Shown here one piece after another: positions 7,736-16,451 of a stretch of DNA of 64,000 nucleotides. A program made the position numbers and the translations under genes. Every line of letters starts with the position of its first letter. The stretch's first letter is position 1. Where the stretch lies: assembly GCA_016709225.1 (NCBI GenBank), contig JADJEE010000001.1:682001-746000 (forward strand). The letters run 5' to 3'. Under the pieces are notes generated by a model. That model ran no database searches, had not been told where the DNA came from, and was given only the letters and a program-made list of their open reading frames with translations. Source of the DNA: Deltaproteobacteria bacterium. GTDB lineage: Bacteria > Myxococcota_A > Polyangia > Nannocystales > Nannocystaceae.

Positions 7736-10700
7736 CTAGCCGGGCTCGAGGATCTCGGCGGGGTCGGGCGGCGGCGGCACCTCACCACCGTCACCGGCGG
7801 GCTTGGGCTTGGCCTTGGGGTCGGGCGGCGGCGGTGGCTTGGGCTTCGCCGGGGGATCGACGGGCGGTGGATCGACCGGCTCGGGCGGCATCGGGCGCGG
7901 CTTCTTGGGCTTGGGCGGCTTGGGCGTGGGCTCGGTCGGACGTGCCGTGCCGCCGCTGCTCGGCTTGCGGTCGGCGGGCGGCGCGAGCGGCACGTCGGCG
8001 GGCGGCGTCGGATCGGCGGTGGCACCCGCCTTGGCGTCGTCGGCCTTCGCGTCGCCCGCGGTGGTGCCCCCGCTTGGCGCCGTGGCGTCGGGCGCCTTGG
8101 CGTCGGGCGCCTTGGCGTCGCCGTCGACCTTCGTCTCCGCGGGCGGATCGGCCTGCTTGGTATCGTCGGTCGCGCCGCCGTCGGCCTGCTTGGCATCGTC
8201 GGCGTCGCCGCCGTCGGCCTGCTTGGTGTCGTCGGGCTTCGCGTCGCCGTAGCGACCGTACTCGTCGACGGCGCCGCCGCGGATCCACTCTGGGCGGGCG
8301 ATCGCGATCGCGATCGCAACCGTGATGAAGGTGACGACCACGCCGATCGCGATCGCCTTGGCATGCGACGGCCGCGGTGCGGGCGGTGGCAACGCGGCGG
8401 CCACGTCGCTGTGCAGTAGCGTCGTCTTGGATGCGTTCGACTCGACCGGGGTCTGGCCGTAGTCGTAGGGGAGCGCGCGGGTCTCGGCGGTGAGCTCGGG
8501 ATCGCCCAGGCCCAGCTCGGGGACCGCGACCGAGATCGCGATGGGCTGGCTGTCCATGCCGAGCGGACGGCTGGAGATGCCCGCGGCCTGACGCCGCAGC
8601 TCGAGCTGGCGACCGAAGGTGTCGATGACCCAGCGGCCGACGTCGGACGAAGGCGCCAGGAAGTCCTGCGCGATCGCGATGCGCCGCAGGTCGATCAGCA
8701 TCTGCTCGGCCGACTGGTAGCGGTTGTTGGGATCGCGCTCGAGCGCCTTCAGACACACGCGGTCGAAGCAGCTGGGCGGACGCAGGCCCACCGTCGACGG
8801 CGGCGGGATCGGGCGCTGCAGCACCGCCTGCAGGGTCTGCTCCGGCGAGTCGCCGCTGAAGAGCTGCTCGCCGGTGAGCGCGTTCCACAGCACCACGCCG
8901 GCCGAGAAGACGTCGGAGCGATGATCGAGCGCGCGGCCGATGACCTGCTCCGGCGAGACGTACGCCGGCTTGCCGCGCGTGATGCTCGAGCGCTCGTGCA
9001 GCGCGTTGGCGGCCTTGGCGATGCCGAAGTCGGTGATGCGGCAGATGCCGTTGGTGCCGACCAGCATGTTCTGCGGCGAGAAGTCGCAGTGCACCAGCAC
9101 CAGCGGCGCGCCGTCGTCGTCGACCAACGAGTGGGCCGCATGCAGGCCCGTCAGCGCGTCGAGCATCAGCGGGATGATGAGGTGGGCCGGGCGCGTGCGG
9201 CGGTGCACCTTGAGCAGCTCGCTGAAGGTGCAGCCCTCGACGTAGTCCATCACGAGGTAGTGCTGGTTGGCGAGCGTGCCGATGTCGACGATGCCGACCA
9301 CGTTGGGGTGGTGCAGGCGCGATGCGATGCGCGCCTCCTGCAGCAGCATGCGCACGTACTCGTCGTTCTGGCTCAGGTGATCGCGGATGACCTTGAGCGC
9401 GAACAGACGTCGGAATCCGCCCTCGCCGGTGATGCGCGCGAGGTACACCGTGCCCATGCCGCCGCGGGCGATTCGCAGCAGGACCTCGTAGCGGCCGACC
9501 ACCGCCGGCGCCGACGCGCCGGTCAGGCCCGCCGCGCGTGCGGCCTCGACCTGCTGGTCGAGGCGCGCGCCGTCGGCCACGGCACGGCGCTCGCCGATCG
9601 TCGGCGTCATGCCGATCGCGGTGGCGACCGCGGCCGCGCGCTGCTCGACGCGTCGCGCACCGCCGGGTCGCGATGGCGTCGACGCGGGCGGGCGCGCGAT
9701 GGAGCCGGCGGTCATCGTCTGCGACGACGGCAGCTCGGGCGAGACCACGATCTTGTCGGGCGCCGGCGCGCTCGCGGGGACCGGCGCGGGCTCCGGCAGC
9801 AGCACCGTGCGCTCGATCGGCCGGAAGTCACCGCGCGCGCTGGTGCCCTGTCCGCTCTCGATCGACGCCGACGACGGCGCGCCTGCGACCGGCGGCACCG
9901 CGCCCGATGGCGCACGCATCGTGGGACCCACCTGGTCCATGCCGCCCCACTGCGCCGGCTCGTGCTCGAGCGACAGCGTGCGACCCGGCGGCGCGGCGCT
10001 CGGCATCGTCGGCGCTGCACCCCCGACGGGCGACGCCGGCGCGGGCACGGTGCTCGCGGCCGGTACGGCGGCGCTCGGCATCGCGGGCGTGGCTGCTGGC
10101 ATCGCGGGCGTGGCTGGCATCGCGGGCGTGCCTGGCATCGCGGGCGTGCCTGGCATCGCGGTGCTCGGCATCGTGGGCGAGGCCGGCGACACCGGCGGCG
10201 TGAAGATCGGGATCGGCCCCGAGCGCAGCAGCGTGCGATCGTAGGACTCGGGATCCTCGACCACCGCGCCAGGCACCGTGCTCGCTGCGGCCGCCTCGAC
10301 GGGCGTGACCGCGGGCATGCCGAAGGCGGTGCGTCGGCCGGCCGCGCCGCCCGGCGTGGCGGCGACCGGGGCCGCGGTCATCGGTGCCGCGAGCGGCGGC
10401 GTCGCGACCGGGACGGGGGCGATGGGCGGCGTCGCGACCGGCATCGCGCCCACCGGCGGCGTGACGATCGGGGTCGCGGGCGGCGTGACGACCGGGGTCG
10501 CGACCACCGGCGGGGTCGCGATCGGGGTCGCGGCGACGGGCGGGGTCGCGACCGTGGGCGGCGCTGCGACGGGCGTCGATGGGCCCGGCGGACTCGCGAC
10601 CGCTGCGATCACCGTCGCGTCCACGGGCGCACGGGGCGGTGCGACCACGGTCGTGTTCGGCTCGGCGATCGGTGTGAGCATCGTGCCGCGCGGGCCCGTC

Positions 10701-11512
10701 CGCGGTGGCATCGCGACCGGCGTCACGCGGCTCGACGACGACGGCGGCGGGGTCGAGACGTCGGGCGACGTGACCACCGGGGTCGCGGCGCTCGGCGACG
10801 TGACCACCGGGGTCGCGGCGCTCGGCGTCGTGACGCCCGGGGCCGCCGCTGCGTCGCCGGCGATCGGCGACGCACCGCCGCGGGCCCCGAGCATCGGTTC
10901 GACCGCAGGTGCCGCGCGGGTGTGGGCCGGGGCACCGACGATCGGCGCGGCACCATCGGTCGACGTGCTCGCGCCCAGCACGACCGACGCCGCGGCCGGC
11001 ATCCCCGTGGTGGTCGCGCGTGGCGTCGGGGTCACCACCGAGATGGCACCGCTGGCGTCGGCGCCGTCGATGCGGCGGCCCTTGCCACCGCCGGTCGGAT
11101 GCCAGCTGACGCCCTGCCGCCGCGGTCGTTTGCTGCGGGCATCGGTGTCCTCGATGCCGACGGCGACCGGGACACCGTCCTCGTTCGGCGTCGGCGTGGG
11201 CGTGCCCCGAACGTTCGCGATCATCTCTGCGGTCGTCGCCTTGATCACCTGGCGACGTGTGATCGGCTTGAACTCGACCTCGAAGGTGCCGCTGTCGAGG
11301 GACAAGAGGCGCGAGACCGCGGCCTCCATGTGGTGCCGACCCATGTCGGCGTCGACCAGCGCGCCCTCACGGAACCAAAGCGTGGCTGCGCCCACCGGCG
11401 TTTCAAAGCGGGCGATGCCGGTGTGGTGCCCCTGCAGGATCGTCTGCAGCAGCTCCACCACCGGGACCTCGGCGATCTGGCCGGCGAAGGCAGCGCGTGG
11501 CTCGTCGCTCAC
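7736..11512 (-). CDS. DUF4388-Ser/Thr protein kinase, membrane anchored, non-RD catalytic loop
   Basis: 1258-residue predicted signalling kinase. Residues about 8-85 form a DUF4388/PATAN-type domain (FAGQIAEVPVVELLQTILQ ... GALVDADMG). A linker of some 580 residues is rich in Pro, Ala, Thr and Val with many near-repeats (PAMPGT, VVTSPSAATP) and T-hydrophobic motifs such as RTVLLPEP and RTLLRS. The kinase domain (about 674-945) has RGGMGTVYLAR, ALKVIRDH, TDFGIAKA, and SPEQV. The catalytic loop reads VHCDFSPQN, with Cys replacing the usual Arg of HRD. A helix near 1050-1072 crosses the membrane, and the outer tail has DDTKQADGG repeats and a Pro-rich end. The GTG at 11512 is chosen because GAGGGAA sits 6 bases upstream. 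Substrates are unknown. Confidence 0.85.
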   Translation of the reverse strand: MSDEPRAAFAGQIAEVPVVELLQTILQGHHTGIARFETPVGAATLWFREGALVDADMGRHHMEAAVSRLLSLDSGTFEVEFKPITRRQVIKATTAEMIANVRGTPTPTPNEDGVPVAVGIEDTDARSKRPRRQGVSWHPTGGGKGRRIDGADASGAISVVTPTPRATTTGMPAAASVVLGASTSTDGAAPIVGAPAHTRAAPAVEPMLGARGGASPIAGDAAAAPGVTTPSAATPVVTSPSAATPVVTSPDVSTPPPSSSSRVTPVAMPPRTGPRGTMLTPIAEPNTTVVAPPRAPVDATVIAAVASPPGPSTPVAAPPTVATPPVAATPIATPPVVATPVVTPPATPIVTPPVGAMPVATPPIAPVPVATPPLAAPMTAAPVAATPGGAAGRRTAFGMPAVTPVEAAAASTVPGAVVEDPESYDRTLLRSGPIPIFTPPVSPASPTMPSTAMPGTPAMPGTPAMPATPAMPAATPAMPSAAVPAASTVPAPASPVGGAAPTMPSAAPPGRTLSLEHEPAQWGGMDQVGPTMRAPSGAVPPVAGAPSSASIESGQGTSARGDFRPIERTVLLPEPAPVPASAPAPDKIVVSPELPSSQTMTAGSIARPPASTPSRPGGARRVEQRAAAVATAIGMTPTIGERRAVADGARLDQQVEAARAAGLTGASAPAVVGRYEVLLRIARGGMGTVYLARITGEGGFRRLFALKVIRDHLSQNDEYVRMLLQEARIASRLHHPNVVGIVDIGTLANQHYLVMDYVEGCTFSELLKVHRRTRPAHLIIPLMLDALTGLHAAHSLVDDDGAPLVLVHCDFSPQNMLVGTNGICRITDFGIAKAANALHERSSITRGKPAYVSPEQVIGRALDHRSDVFSAGVVLWNALTGEQLFSGDSPEQTLQAVLQRPIPPPSTVGLRPPSCFDRVCLKALERDPNNRYQSAEQMLIDLRRIAIAQDFLAPSSDVGRWVIDTFGRQLELRRQAAGISSRPLGMDSQPIAISVAVPELGLGDPELTAETRALPYDYGQTPVESNASKTTLLHSDVAAALPPPAPRPSHAKAIAIGVVVTFITVAIAIAIARPEWIRGGAVDEYGRYGDAKPDDTKQADGGDADDAKQADGGATDDTKQADPPAETKVDGDAKAPDAKAPDATAPSGGTTAGDAKADDAKAGATADPTPPADVPLAPPADRKPSSGGTARPTEPTPKPPKPKKPRPMPPEPVDPPPVDPPAKPKPPPPPDPKAKPKPAGDGGEVPPPPDPAEILEPG
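8135..8240 (-). repeat. In-frame repeats encoding [DA]DDTKQADGG in kinase tail
   Basis: Three to four imperfect 30-36-bp units encode DTKQADGG, DAKQADGG and DTKQADPP in the predicted extracytoplasmic tail, followed by DAKAPDAKAPD repeats. The region is acidic and low complexity and probably acts as a spacer. Confidence 0.75.
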
Positions 11513-11576
11513 GGGAGTTCCCTCGCGCACATCGTCACCCGGGCGACCGCGACGCGACCGTGTGAGCGCACGACCC

Positions 11577-11608
11577 ACTATATGGCCCACAACTCCGGCG
11601 GGTGTCAA
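11577..11608 (-). promoter_or_regulatory. Candidate sigma-70 promoter of the DUF4388 kinase gene
   Basis: On the minus strand a perfect TTGACA (11603-11608) is followed by CATATAGT. The -10 could be CATATA with an 18-base spacer or TATAGT with a 20-base spacer. It lies 65-96 bases upstream of the GTG start at 11512. Base composition here dips below the surroundings. No experimental support. Confidence 0.45.
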
Positions 11609-11693
11609 ACCCCGGAATGTCGCCCGCAACGCGGTTTTTGCGGGGCTTCTCGGGCTTTGTCGCGGCCGCGGGCAGCGCGGCGTGGGCGCGGCC

Positions 11694-11746
11694 GGTTGGT
11701 CATCGGGTTGGTCATCGGGGTGGTCATCGGGTTGGTCATCGGGTGG
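11694..11746 (+). repeat. 12-bp tandem repeat, about four copies
   Basis: Units of CATCGGGTTGGT (one copy has a G for T change) run head to tail in the 237-base gap between the glycoside hydrolase stop and the kinase start. It lies upstream of the kinase promoter candidate and just past the hydrolase stop. It could be a binding-site array or a slippage tract. Confidence 0.85.
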
Positions 11747-11749
11747 GGG

Positions 11750-14494
11750 TCAGCGGGCGGGCGGGCCCGCGCCGCGGGGCTTGCCGGCGTCGAGGCTGCC
11801 CTCGGGCACGAGCAGGTACCAGTGCGTGGGCACCGGCCCGGCCAGGTCGAACACCTGCAGATCCCCCTCGCGTCGCGGTCGCAGTGGCACGCGCGCCGAG
11901 AGATCGGCGCCGCTGGTGCCGCTGCCGCCCGACAACGGCACCGCCACCAGCGCGTGGGTCGAGCGCAGCGCGAAGCGACCGCGGGGCGGCTCCGACCGAA
12001 ACGGGACGCGGCCGGCCTCGCCGTGTTCGGCCTGCCCGACGATCGTCACCAGCAGCTTCGCGCTCTCTTGCAGCGGTGCGTCGTCGAGGGCCGTGAGGGC
12101 GAACGCGGCGCTCGGGAGATCGAGCGCGACCCAGCCGTCGCCGAGGGGAATCGTCAGGCCACCGATCCAGCCCGCCGCGGCACGCGAGCGCGGCGTGTCG
12201 ATGACCAGCGTGCCCTCGGCCCAGTCGCGCGTGATCTCGCCGGTGTCCGAGACCACGCGGTGGCCGTCGCGCGGCAACAGATCGCGATCGAGATCCTTCA
12301 CGACGGTCGCGCCGCGCGGCAGCTTCGGCTTGGCGTCCCACGACAGCTCCGGCGCATCGGGCAGCGCGAGCACGACCCGCGAGCGCTCGTAGCCGGTGCG
12401 CAGTGCCGCCGCGGTCTCGGGCCGCAAAGGCGCGCCGTAGACATCGGCGAGCGCAGGCGTCAGCACGAGGGTCTCGCGCGCCGCCGCGACGTCACCGCGG
12501 CGGAACATGATCGAGGCCGCGGGCGCGAGCGCGACCAGGGCCGGGTCGACCCAGGTCGAGAACGGCGCCACCGAGCTGGGCGCGCGCAGGGGATCCTGCA
12601 CGTGCGCGTACAGAAGCGGCGCGTCCCAGCCCTGCAGCGCCGCGATCGCGGCCACGTACAGCGGCGCGACCTGGCGATCGCGGGCGGGCAGGGGCACGTT
12701 CCACTCGCTCATCAGGTGCGGGCGGCCGAGCACCTGCGCCATCGCGGCCATCGCCAGGAAGTTGGGCTCGAAGTGCGGGTTGGTGCCGAGGGAGCCCTCG
12801 TCGCCGTAGCTGTGCACGTCGATGGCGTCGCCGGCCTGCAGCGACGGCAGCGACCACAGCGGCTCGTCGCCCCACAGGCTGGTGGTGACGATCGGCGCGC
12901 GCACGCCGAGCTTGCGCAGCGCCGCGATCGCGCGGGTGCCCCAGCGGTGCTCGAGCTCCGCCATCGCGAGCTTGGCCGGCCCGGGTGCCCAGGTCTGCAG
13001 CGTGGCGTCCAGCGGCAGGTGGTGCCGCTTCGCAAACGGCTCGATGCGGCTGCGCATCAGCGCCTCGTGCACCGGGCGGCCGCTGCCCGGCAGCATGAGC
13101 GGCCCGAAGTGGTGCGTGATGTCGTTCTCGTTGGTCAGCAGCACCAGCGCCACCGTGGGGTCGTCCTGCAGCGCGCGCTGGGTGTAGCGGTTGCTGCGCG
13201 CGAGGTAGCGCGACGCGAAGTCGGTCATCAGCGATTCGATGCGCGGGTCGACGTAGGAGAAGCCGCGGCCGTCGCCGTCGGGCAGCTCGTCGAAGCCGCC
13301 GATGCCGTCGCCACTTCGGAAGCGGCGGCCGACGTGGACGTCGAGCCATACATAGATGCCGGCGTCACCGAGGCACTTGATCCACCAGTCGATGGCGTCG
13401 AGCGAGGCCTCGCGCAGGCGCCTCGAGCCGGGCTCGAAGATGTTGGGCTCGACCCACGCGGAGTCGTGGTGGTGCAGCCGCACGAGGTTGTAGCCCAGCG
13501 CCGCAAGCCGTCGCGCCTGCCGCTCGATGTCGGGCTTGTCGCCGTCGAACAAGGCGTACGCGGCGACGTTGGTGCCCCAGAAGCGCACCGGCGTGCCGTC
13601 CTCGAACTCGAGCGCGTCGCCGTCGGCACGCACGCGACCGTGGCGACCGGCGGGCTCGCGGCCGAGCGTGTCGCCGACGTCGACGGGCGCGCCGTCCCAG
13701 CTCACCACGCCGGTGGGCCACGATGCCGACGACGACGCGGCCAGGCGCGCGGCCATCGACGGCTGCACCCGGGTCGATGCCGGCAGCGTCACGTGCAGCG
13801 TCGCCTCGCGGGTGCCGGCCGGGAGATCGCCACGCAGCAGGATTGCCCGCACGCGGCCAGGGTTGCCGGGCTCGCGCACGAAGCCGAACGCGTCGCCCTC
13901 GAGCCGCAGCTCCATCGCGTCGTCACCGCTGCCGATGCGCAGGCGACGGTCGCCGTCGTCGAGCGCGAAGCTGGGCGCGCGGCCACCCCACAGTCCGGGC
14001 GCCAGCGTGACGTCGAGCTCGAGCCCGCCGCCCGACACGTTCTGCAGCGCGCGGCCGAGCTCGAGCTGCCACGTGATCGTGACGTCGCGGGGGTCGTCGA
14101 GGGACAGCGTCGCGTGTCCGCGCAGGTCGAGCGGCGTCGACGCGATGCTCGCGCCCGCGACCCCGGCGTCCTCACGGGTCTGCACCTGCGGATCGGCCCA
14201 GCGATAGTCGGCGCCGAACAGCACGTAGCGACTGCGCACGACGTCCGCGAAGTGATTGCGCACCCGCAGCCCGCCGCTGGCGGCCGGCTCGACGGTCCAG
14301 CCGTCGAACGCGGTCGGCCGGACGATCGCGCTGCCGGGTGTCGGCGCCGGCGCTGCGCCGTCGGAGCCGTCGGTGGCGGGATCGGCCGGCCGTGGCTGCG
14401 CGGGCGGTGGCGCGGCGCCGCGCGTGCACGCGAGCGCGAGCGCGAGCGCGAGGCCGATCCACGTGCTGTGACGCTGCGACGAACGCGGGCCCAT
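11750..14494 (-). CDS. Glycoside hydrolase clan A-like lipoprotein
   Basis: 914-residue predicted secreted lipoprotein. The signal peptide has a hydrophobic run LALALALAC that fits a lipobox, followed by a Pro/Ala linker. A beta-rich N-terminal region precedes a TIM-barrel part that starts with RFWGTNVAAYALFDGDK and has LGYNLVRLHHHDS, as in GH5/GH2/GH42-like enzymes. LLTNENDITHHF supplies the Asn-Glu pair expected for the acid/base, and LMSEWNVP supplies a plausible nucleophile Glu near the end of the barrel. A beta-sandwich C-terminal region follows. The substrate is not evident; a plant or microbial polysaccharide, or remodelling of the self-made EPS, are options. The ATG at 14494 gives a basic start before the hydrophobic core. 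Confidence 0.8.
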   Translation of the reverse strand: MGPRSSQRHSTWIGLALALALACTRGAAPPPAQPRPADPATDGSDGAAPAPTPGSAIVRPTAFDGWTVEPAASGGLRVRNHFADVVRSRYVLFGADYRWADPQVQTREDAGVAGASIASTPLDLRGHATLSLDDPRDVTITWQLELGRALQNVSGGGLELDVTLAPGLWGGRAPSFALDDGDRRLRIGSGDDAMELRLEGDAFGFVREPGNPGRVRAILLRGDLPAGTREATLHVTLPASTRVQPSMAARLAASSSASWPTGVVSWDGAPVDVGDTLGREPAGRHGRVRADGDALEFEDGTPVRFWGTNVAAYALFDGDKPDIERQARRLAALGYNLVRLHHHDSAWVEPNIFEPGSRRLREASLDAIDWWIKCLGDAGIYVWLDVHVGRRFRSGDGIGGFDELPDGDGRGFSYVDPRIESLMTDFASRYLARSNRYTQRALQDDPTVALVLLTNENDITHHFGPLMLPGSGRPVHEALMRSRIEPFAKRHHLPLDATLQTWAPGPAKLAMAELEHRWGTRAIAALRKLGVRAPIVTTSLWGDEPLWSLPSLQAGDAIDVHSYGDEGSLGTNPHFEPNFLAMAAMAQVLGRPHLMSEWNVPLPARDRQVAPLYVAAIAALQGWDAPLLYAHVQDPLRAPSSVAPFSTWVDPALVALAPAASIMFRRGDVAAARETLVLTPALADVYGAPLRPETAAALRTGYERSRVVLALPDAPELSWDAKPKLPRGATVVKDLDRDLLPRDGHRVVSDTGEITRDWAEGTLVIDTPRSRAAAGWIGGLTIPLGDGWVALDLPSAAFALTALDDAPLQESAKLLVTIVGQAEHGEAGRVPFRSEPPRGRFALRSTHALVAVPLSGGSGTSGADLSARVPLRPRREGDLQVFDLAGPVPTHWYLLVPEGSLDAGKPRGAGPPAR

Positions 14495-14557
14495 GCGCGC
14501 GTGAGTATGGCATCGATGCGAGGCGTGCGGCATTTGGCTAGCATCGCCTCCGAAGCC

Positions 14558-15370
14558 ATGCCGACCGACGTGCTGCGCCCCCTCGACATCCCCCGACTGC
14601 GCCGCGAGTTCCGCGAGGCGCAGCCGTTCCCGTTCATGGTCGTCGACGAGTTCCTGCAGCCGGAGTTCGCCCGCGAGGTCGCCGAGTCGTATCCCAGCTT
14701 CGAGAGCGCGAAGAGCCGCGGGCGCGCGTTCGATTTCGTCAACGAGAAGAAGAAGGTGCAGGTCACCGACCGCACCAAGTTCCCCGAGCCGGTGCAGCGA
14801 CTCGAGGCCGCGATCGCGTCGCAGTCGTTTCGCGACGCACTGTCGGAGATCACCGGCATCCCCAAGCTGCTCGCCGACGAGCAGCTGGTCGGCGGCGGCA
14901 TGCACGTGATGGGCTCGCACGGTCGGCTCGACGTGCACGTCGACTTCAACCTGATCGCGGAGCGGCAGATCCACCGCCGCCTCAACATCCTCATCTACTT
15001 GAATCCGGTGTGGCGCGATCAGTGGGGCGGCCACATCGAGCTGTGGGACCGCGAGGTGAAGCGCTGTCACCACGCGTTCCTGCCGGCGTTCAACCGCTGC
15101 GTGGTGTTCGAGACCAGCGAGCGCAGCTTCCACGGCGTGTCGGCGGTCGAGTGCCCCGAGGACGTCGCGCGGCAGTCGTTCGCAGCCTACTACTACACCC
15201 GCGAGGCGCCGCCGGCCTGGGACGGCAAGACCCACAGCACGATCTTTCGCGCGCGCCCCGACGAGCTCCTGCGCGGCTTCGTGTTGATGCCGGCCGAGAA
15301 GCTGCAGCGCACCGTGCGGGCGCAGGTGCAGCGGGCCAAGCGTGGCGTGAAGCGGCTACTGCTGCGCTAG
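14558..15370 (+). CDS. 2-oxoglutarate/Fe(II)-dependent oxygenase (prolyl 4-hydroxylase-like)
   Basis: 270-residue predicted cytoplasmic dioxygenase. The double-stranded beta-helix core carries HVD in LDVHVDFN as the HxD facial triad, a distal His in SERSFHGV, and Arg in ARQSFAAYYYT as the likely 2-oxoglutarate ligand. RRLNILIYLNPVW and GGHIELWDRE are typical of the P4H-like family often found near glycan genes, where members hydroxylate peptides, sugars or lipids. ATG 14558 is used; in-frame ATGs at 14508 and 14515 would extend it. It diverges from the glycoside hydrolase with 63 bases between, and its stop abuts the stop of the convergent epimerase. Confidence 0.88.
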   Translation: MPTDVLRPLDIPRLRREFREAQPFPFMVVDEFLQPEFAREVAESYPSFESAKSRGRAFDFVNEKKKVQVTDRTKFPEPVQRLEAAIASQSFRDALSEITGIPKLLADEQLVGGGMHVMGSHGRLDVHVDFNLIAERQIHRRLNILIYLNPVWRDQWGGHIELWDREVKRCHHAFLPAFNRCVVFETSERSFHGVSAVECPEDVARQSFAAYYYTREAPPAWDGKTHSTIFRARPDELLRGFVLMPAEKLQRTVRAQVQRAKRGVKRLLLR

Positions 15371-16318
15371 CTAGCCGTGGTCGCGGAACCACGCCGCGGT
15401 GTCCCGCAGACCCTCGTCGAGCCCGAGCGGCTCGCCCACGCGCGCACGCATCTGGGTGTCGTCGAGCACCGATCGCTCGAGGTCGCCGGCGCGCCACGGG
15501 CCGTGCTCGAGCGGCACGTCGAGCCCGAGCGCGTGCATGAGCCCGCGGGCGATCTCCAGCGTCGTGGTCGGGCGGCCGGTGCAGATGTTGATGGTGCCGT
15601 CGCCGAGCACGCCGGCGATCGCGAGGCGGTTGGCATTCACCACGTCGCGCACGCTGACGTAGTCGCGCACGCAGCCGTCGTCGCCGGCCTCGCGCCGGGC
15701 GTTGATGCGGCACGGCGCGCCCGACAGCAGCTTGCGGCTGAAGATCGCCACCACGCCGGCCTCGCCGTGGGGATCCTGGCGCGGGCCGTAGACGTTGGCG
15801 TAGCGCAGGATGGTCGCGTGCAGGCCGTGGGCCTGGCCGTACATGTGCACGTAGTGCTCGACCGCCAGCTTGCTGCATGCGTACGGTGACAGCGGCAGCG
15901 TCGGGTCGCCGACCACCGCGCGGCGCGGCTCGGGCACCTCGCCGTAGATCGCACCGCCGGTGCTCGCGAACACCAGCCGGCCCACGCGGTGGCGGACACA
16001 GGCCTCGAGCACGTGCACCGAGCCGACCACGTTGACCTGCGCGTCGCGGGCGGGCTCGCGGGTCGAGACCGCGACCGAGGTCTGCGCGGCCTGGTGGGTC
16101 ACGACCTCGGGTTCGAACGCCGCGAACACGCGCTCGACGGCGGCGGCGTCGGTGATGTCGACGTGCTCGAAGCGGGCCGCGGGGTTCAAGTTCTCGCGGC
16201 GGCCCGAGGAGAGATCGTCGACGATCGTGACGTCGTGGCCGTCGGCCAGCAACGCGTCGACGATGTGACTGCCGATGAACCCCGCTCCGCCAGTGACGAG
16301 CACGCGCACGGGCGGCAC
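15371..16318 (-). CDS. NAD-dependent nucleotide-sugar epimerase/dehydratase (GalE-like)
   Basis: 315-residue extended short-chain dehydrogenase. VLVTGGAGFIGSHIVD is the NAD-binding GxxGxxG. FASTGGAIYGE holds the Ser/Thr catalytic position and SPYACSKLAVEHY the YxxxK pair. Later RYANVYGPRQDP, DYVSVRDVVNANRLA and NICTGRPTTT fit UDP-glucose 4-epimerase-like enzymes. It would interconvert or modify a nucleotide sugar for the polysaccharide machinery. GTG 16318 gives VPPVRVLVTGG; the GTG at 16309 is also possible. Its stop codon (15371-15373) directly follows the convergent oxygenase stop. Confidence 0.9.
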   Translation of the reverse strand: MPPVRVLVTGGAGFIGSHIVDALLADGHDVTIVDDLSSGRRENLNPAARFEHVDITDAAAVERVFAAFEPEVVTHQAAQTSVAVSTREPARDAQVNVVGSVHVLEACVRHRVGRLVFASTGGAIYGEVPEPRRAVVGDPTLPLSPYACSKLAVEHYVHMYGQAHGLHATILRYANVYGPRQDPHGEAGVVAIFSRKLLSGAPCRINARREAGDDGCVRDYVSVRDVVNANRLAIAGVLGDGTINICTGRPTTTLEIARGLMHALGLDVPLEHGPWRAGDLERSVLDDTQMRARVGEPLGLDEGLRDTAAWFRDHG

Positions 16319-16451
16319 GCTAGCAAGAATCGCGCGGCCGCGACAGCGCACCCAAGGTGGGCGCGGAGCCGGCGACGACGTGGGGCGGCCGGCCGAAGAC
16401 GTCGCTCTCGCGCCGCGCAGCTGGACCACGGCCTGCTACGCTTGCGGTCGC

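Noticed and set aside
8921..14557. Very long open frame on the plus strand across the kinase and hydrolase genes
   Set aside because: It is Arg/Gly/Ala-rich antisense to better-supported genes with domains; only its end (14558-15370) is real.
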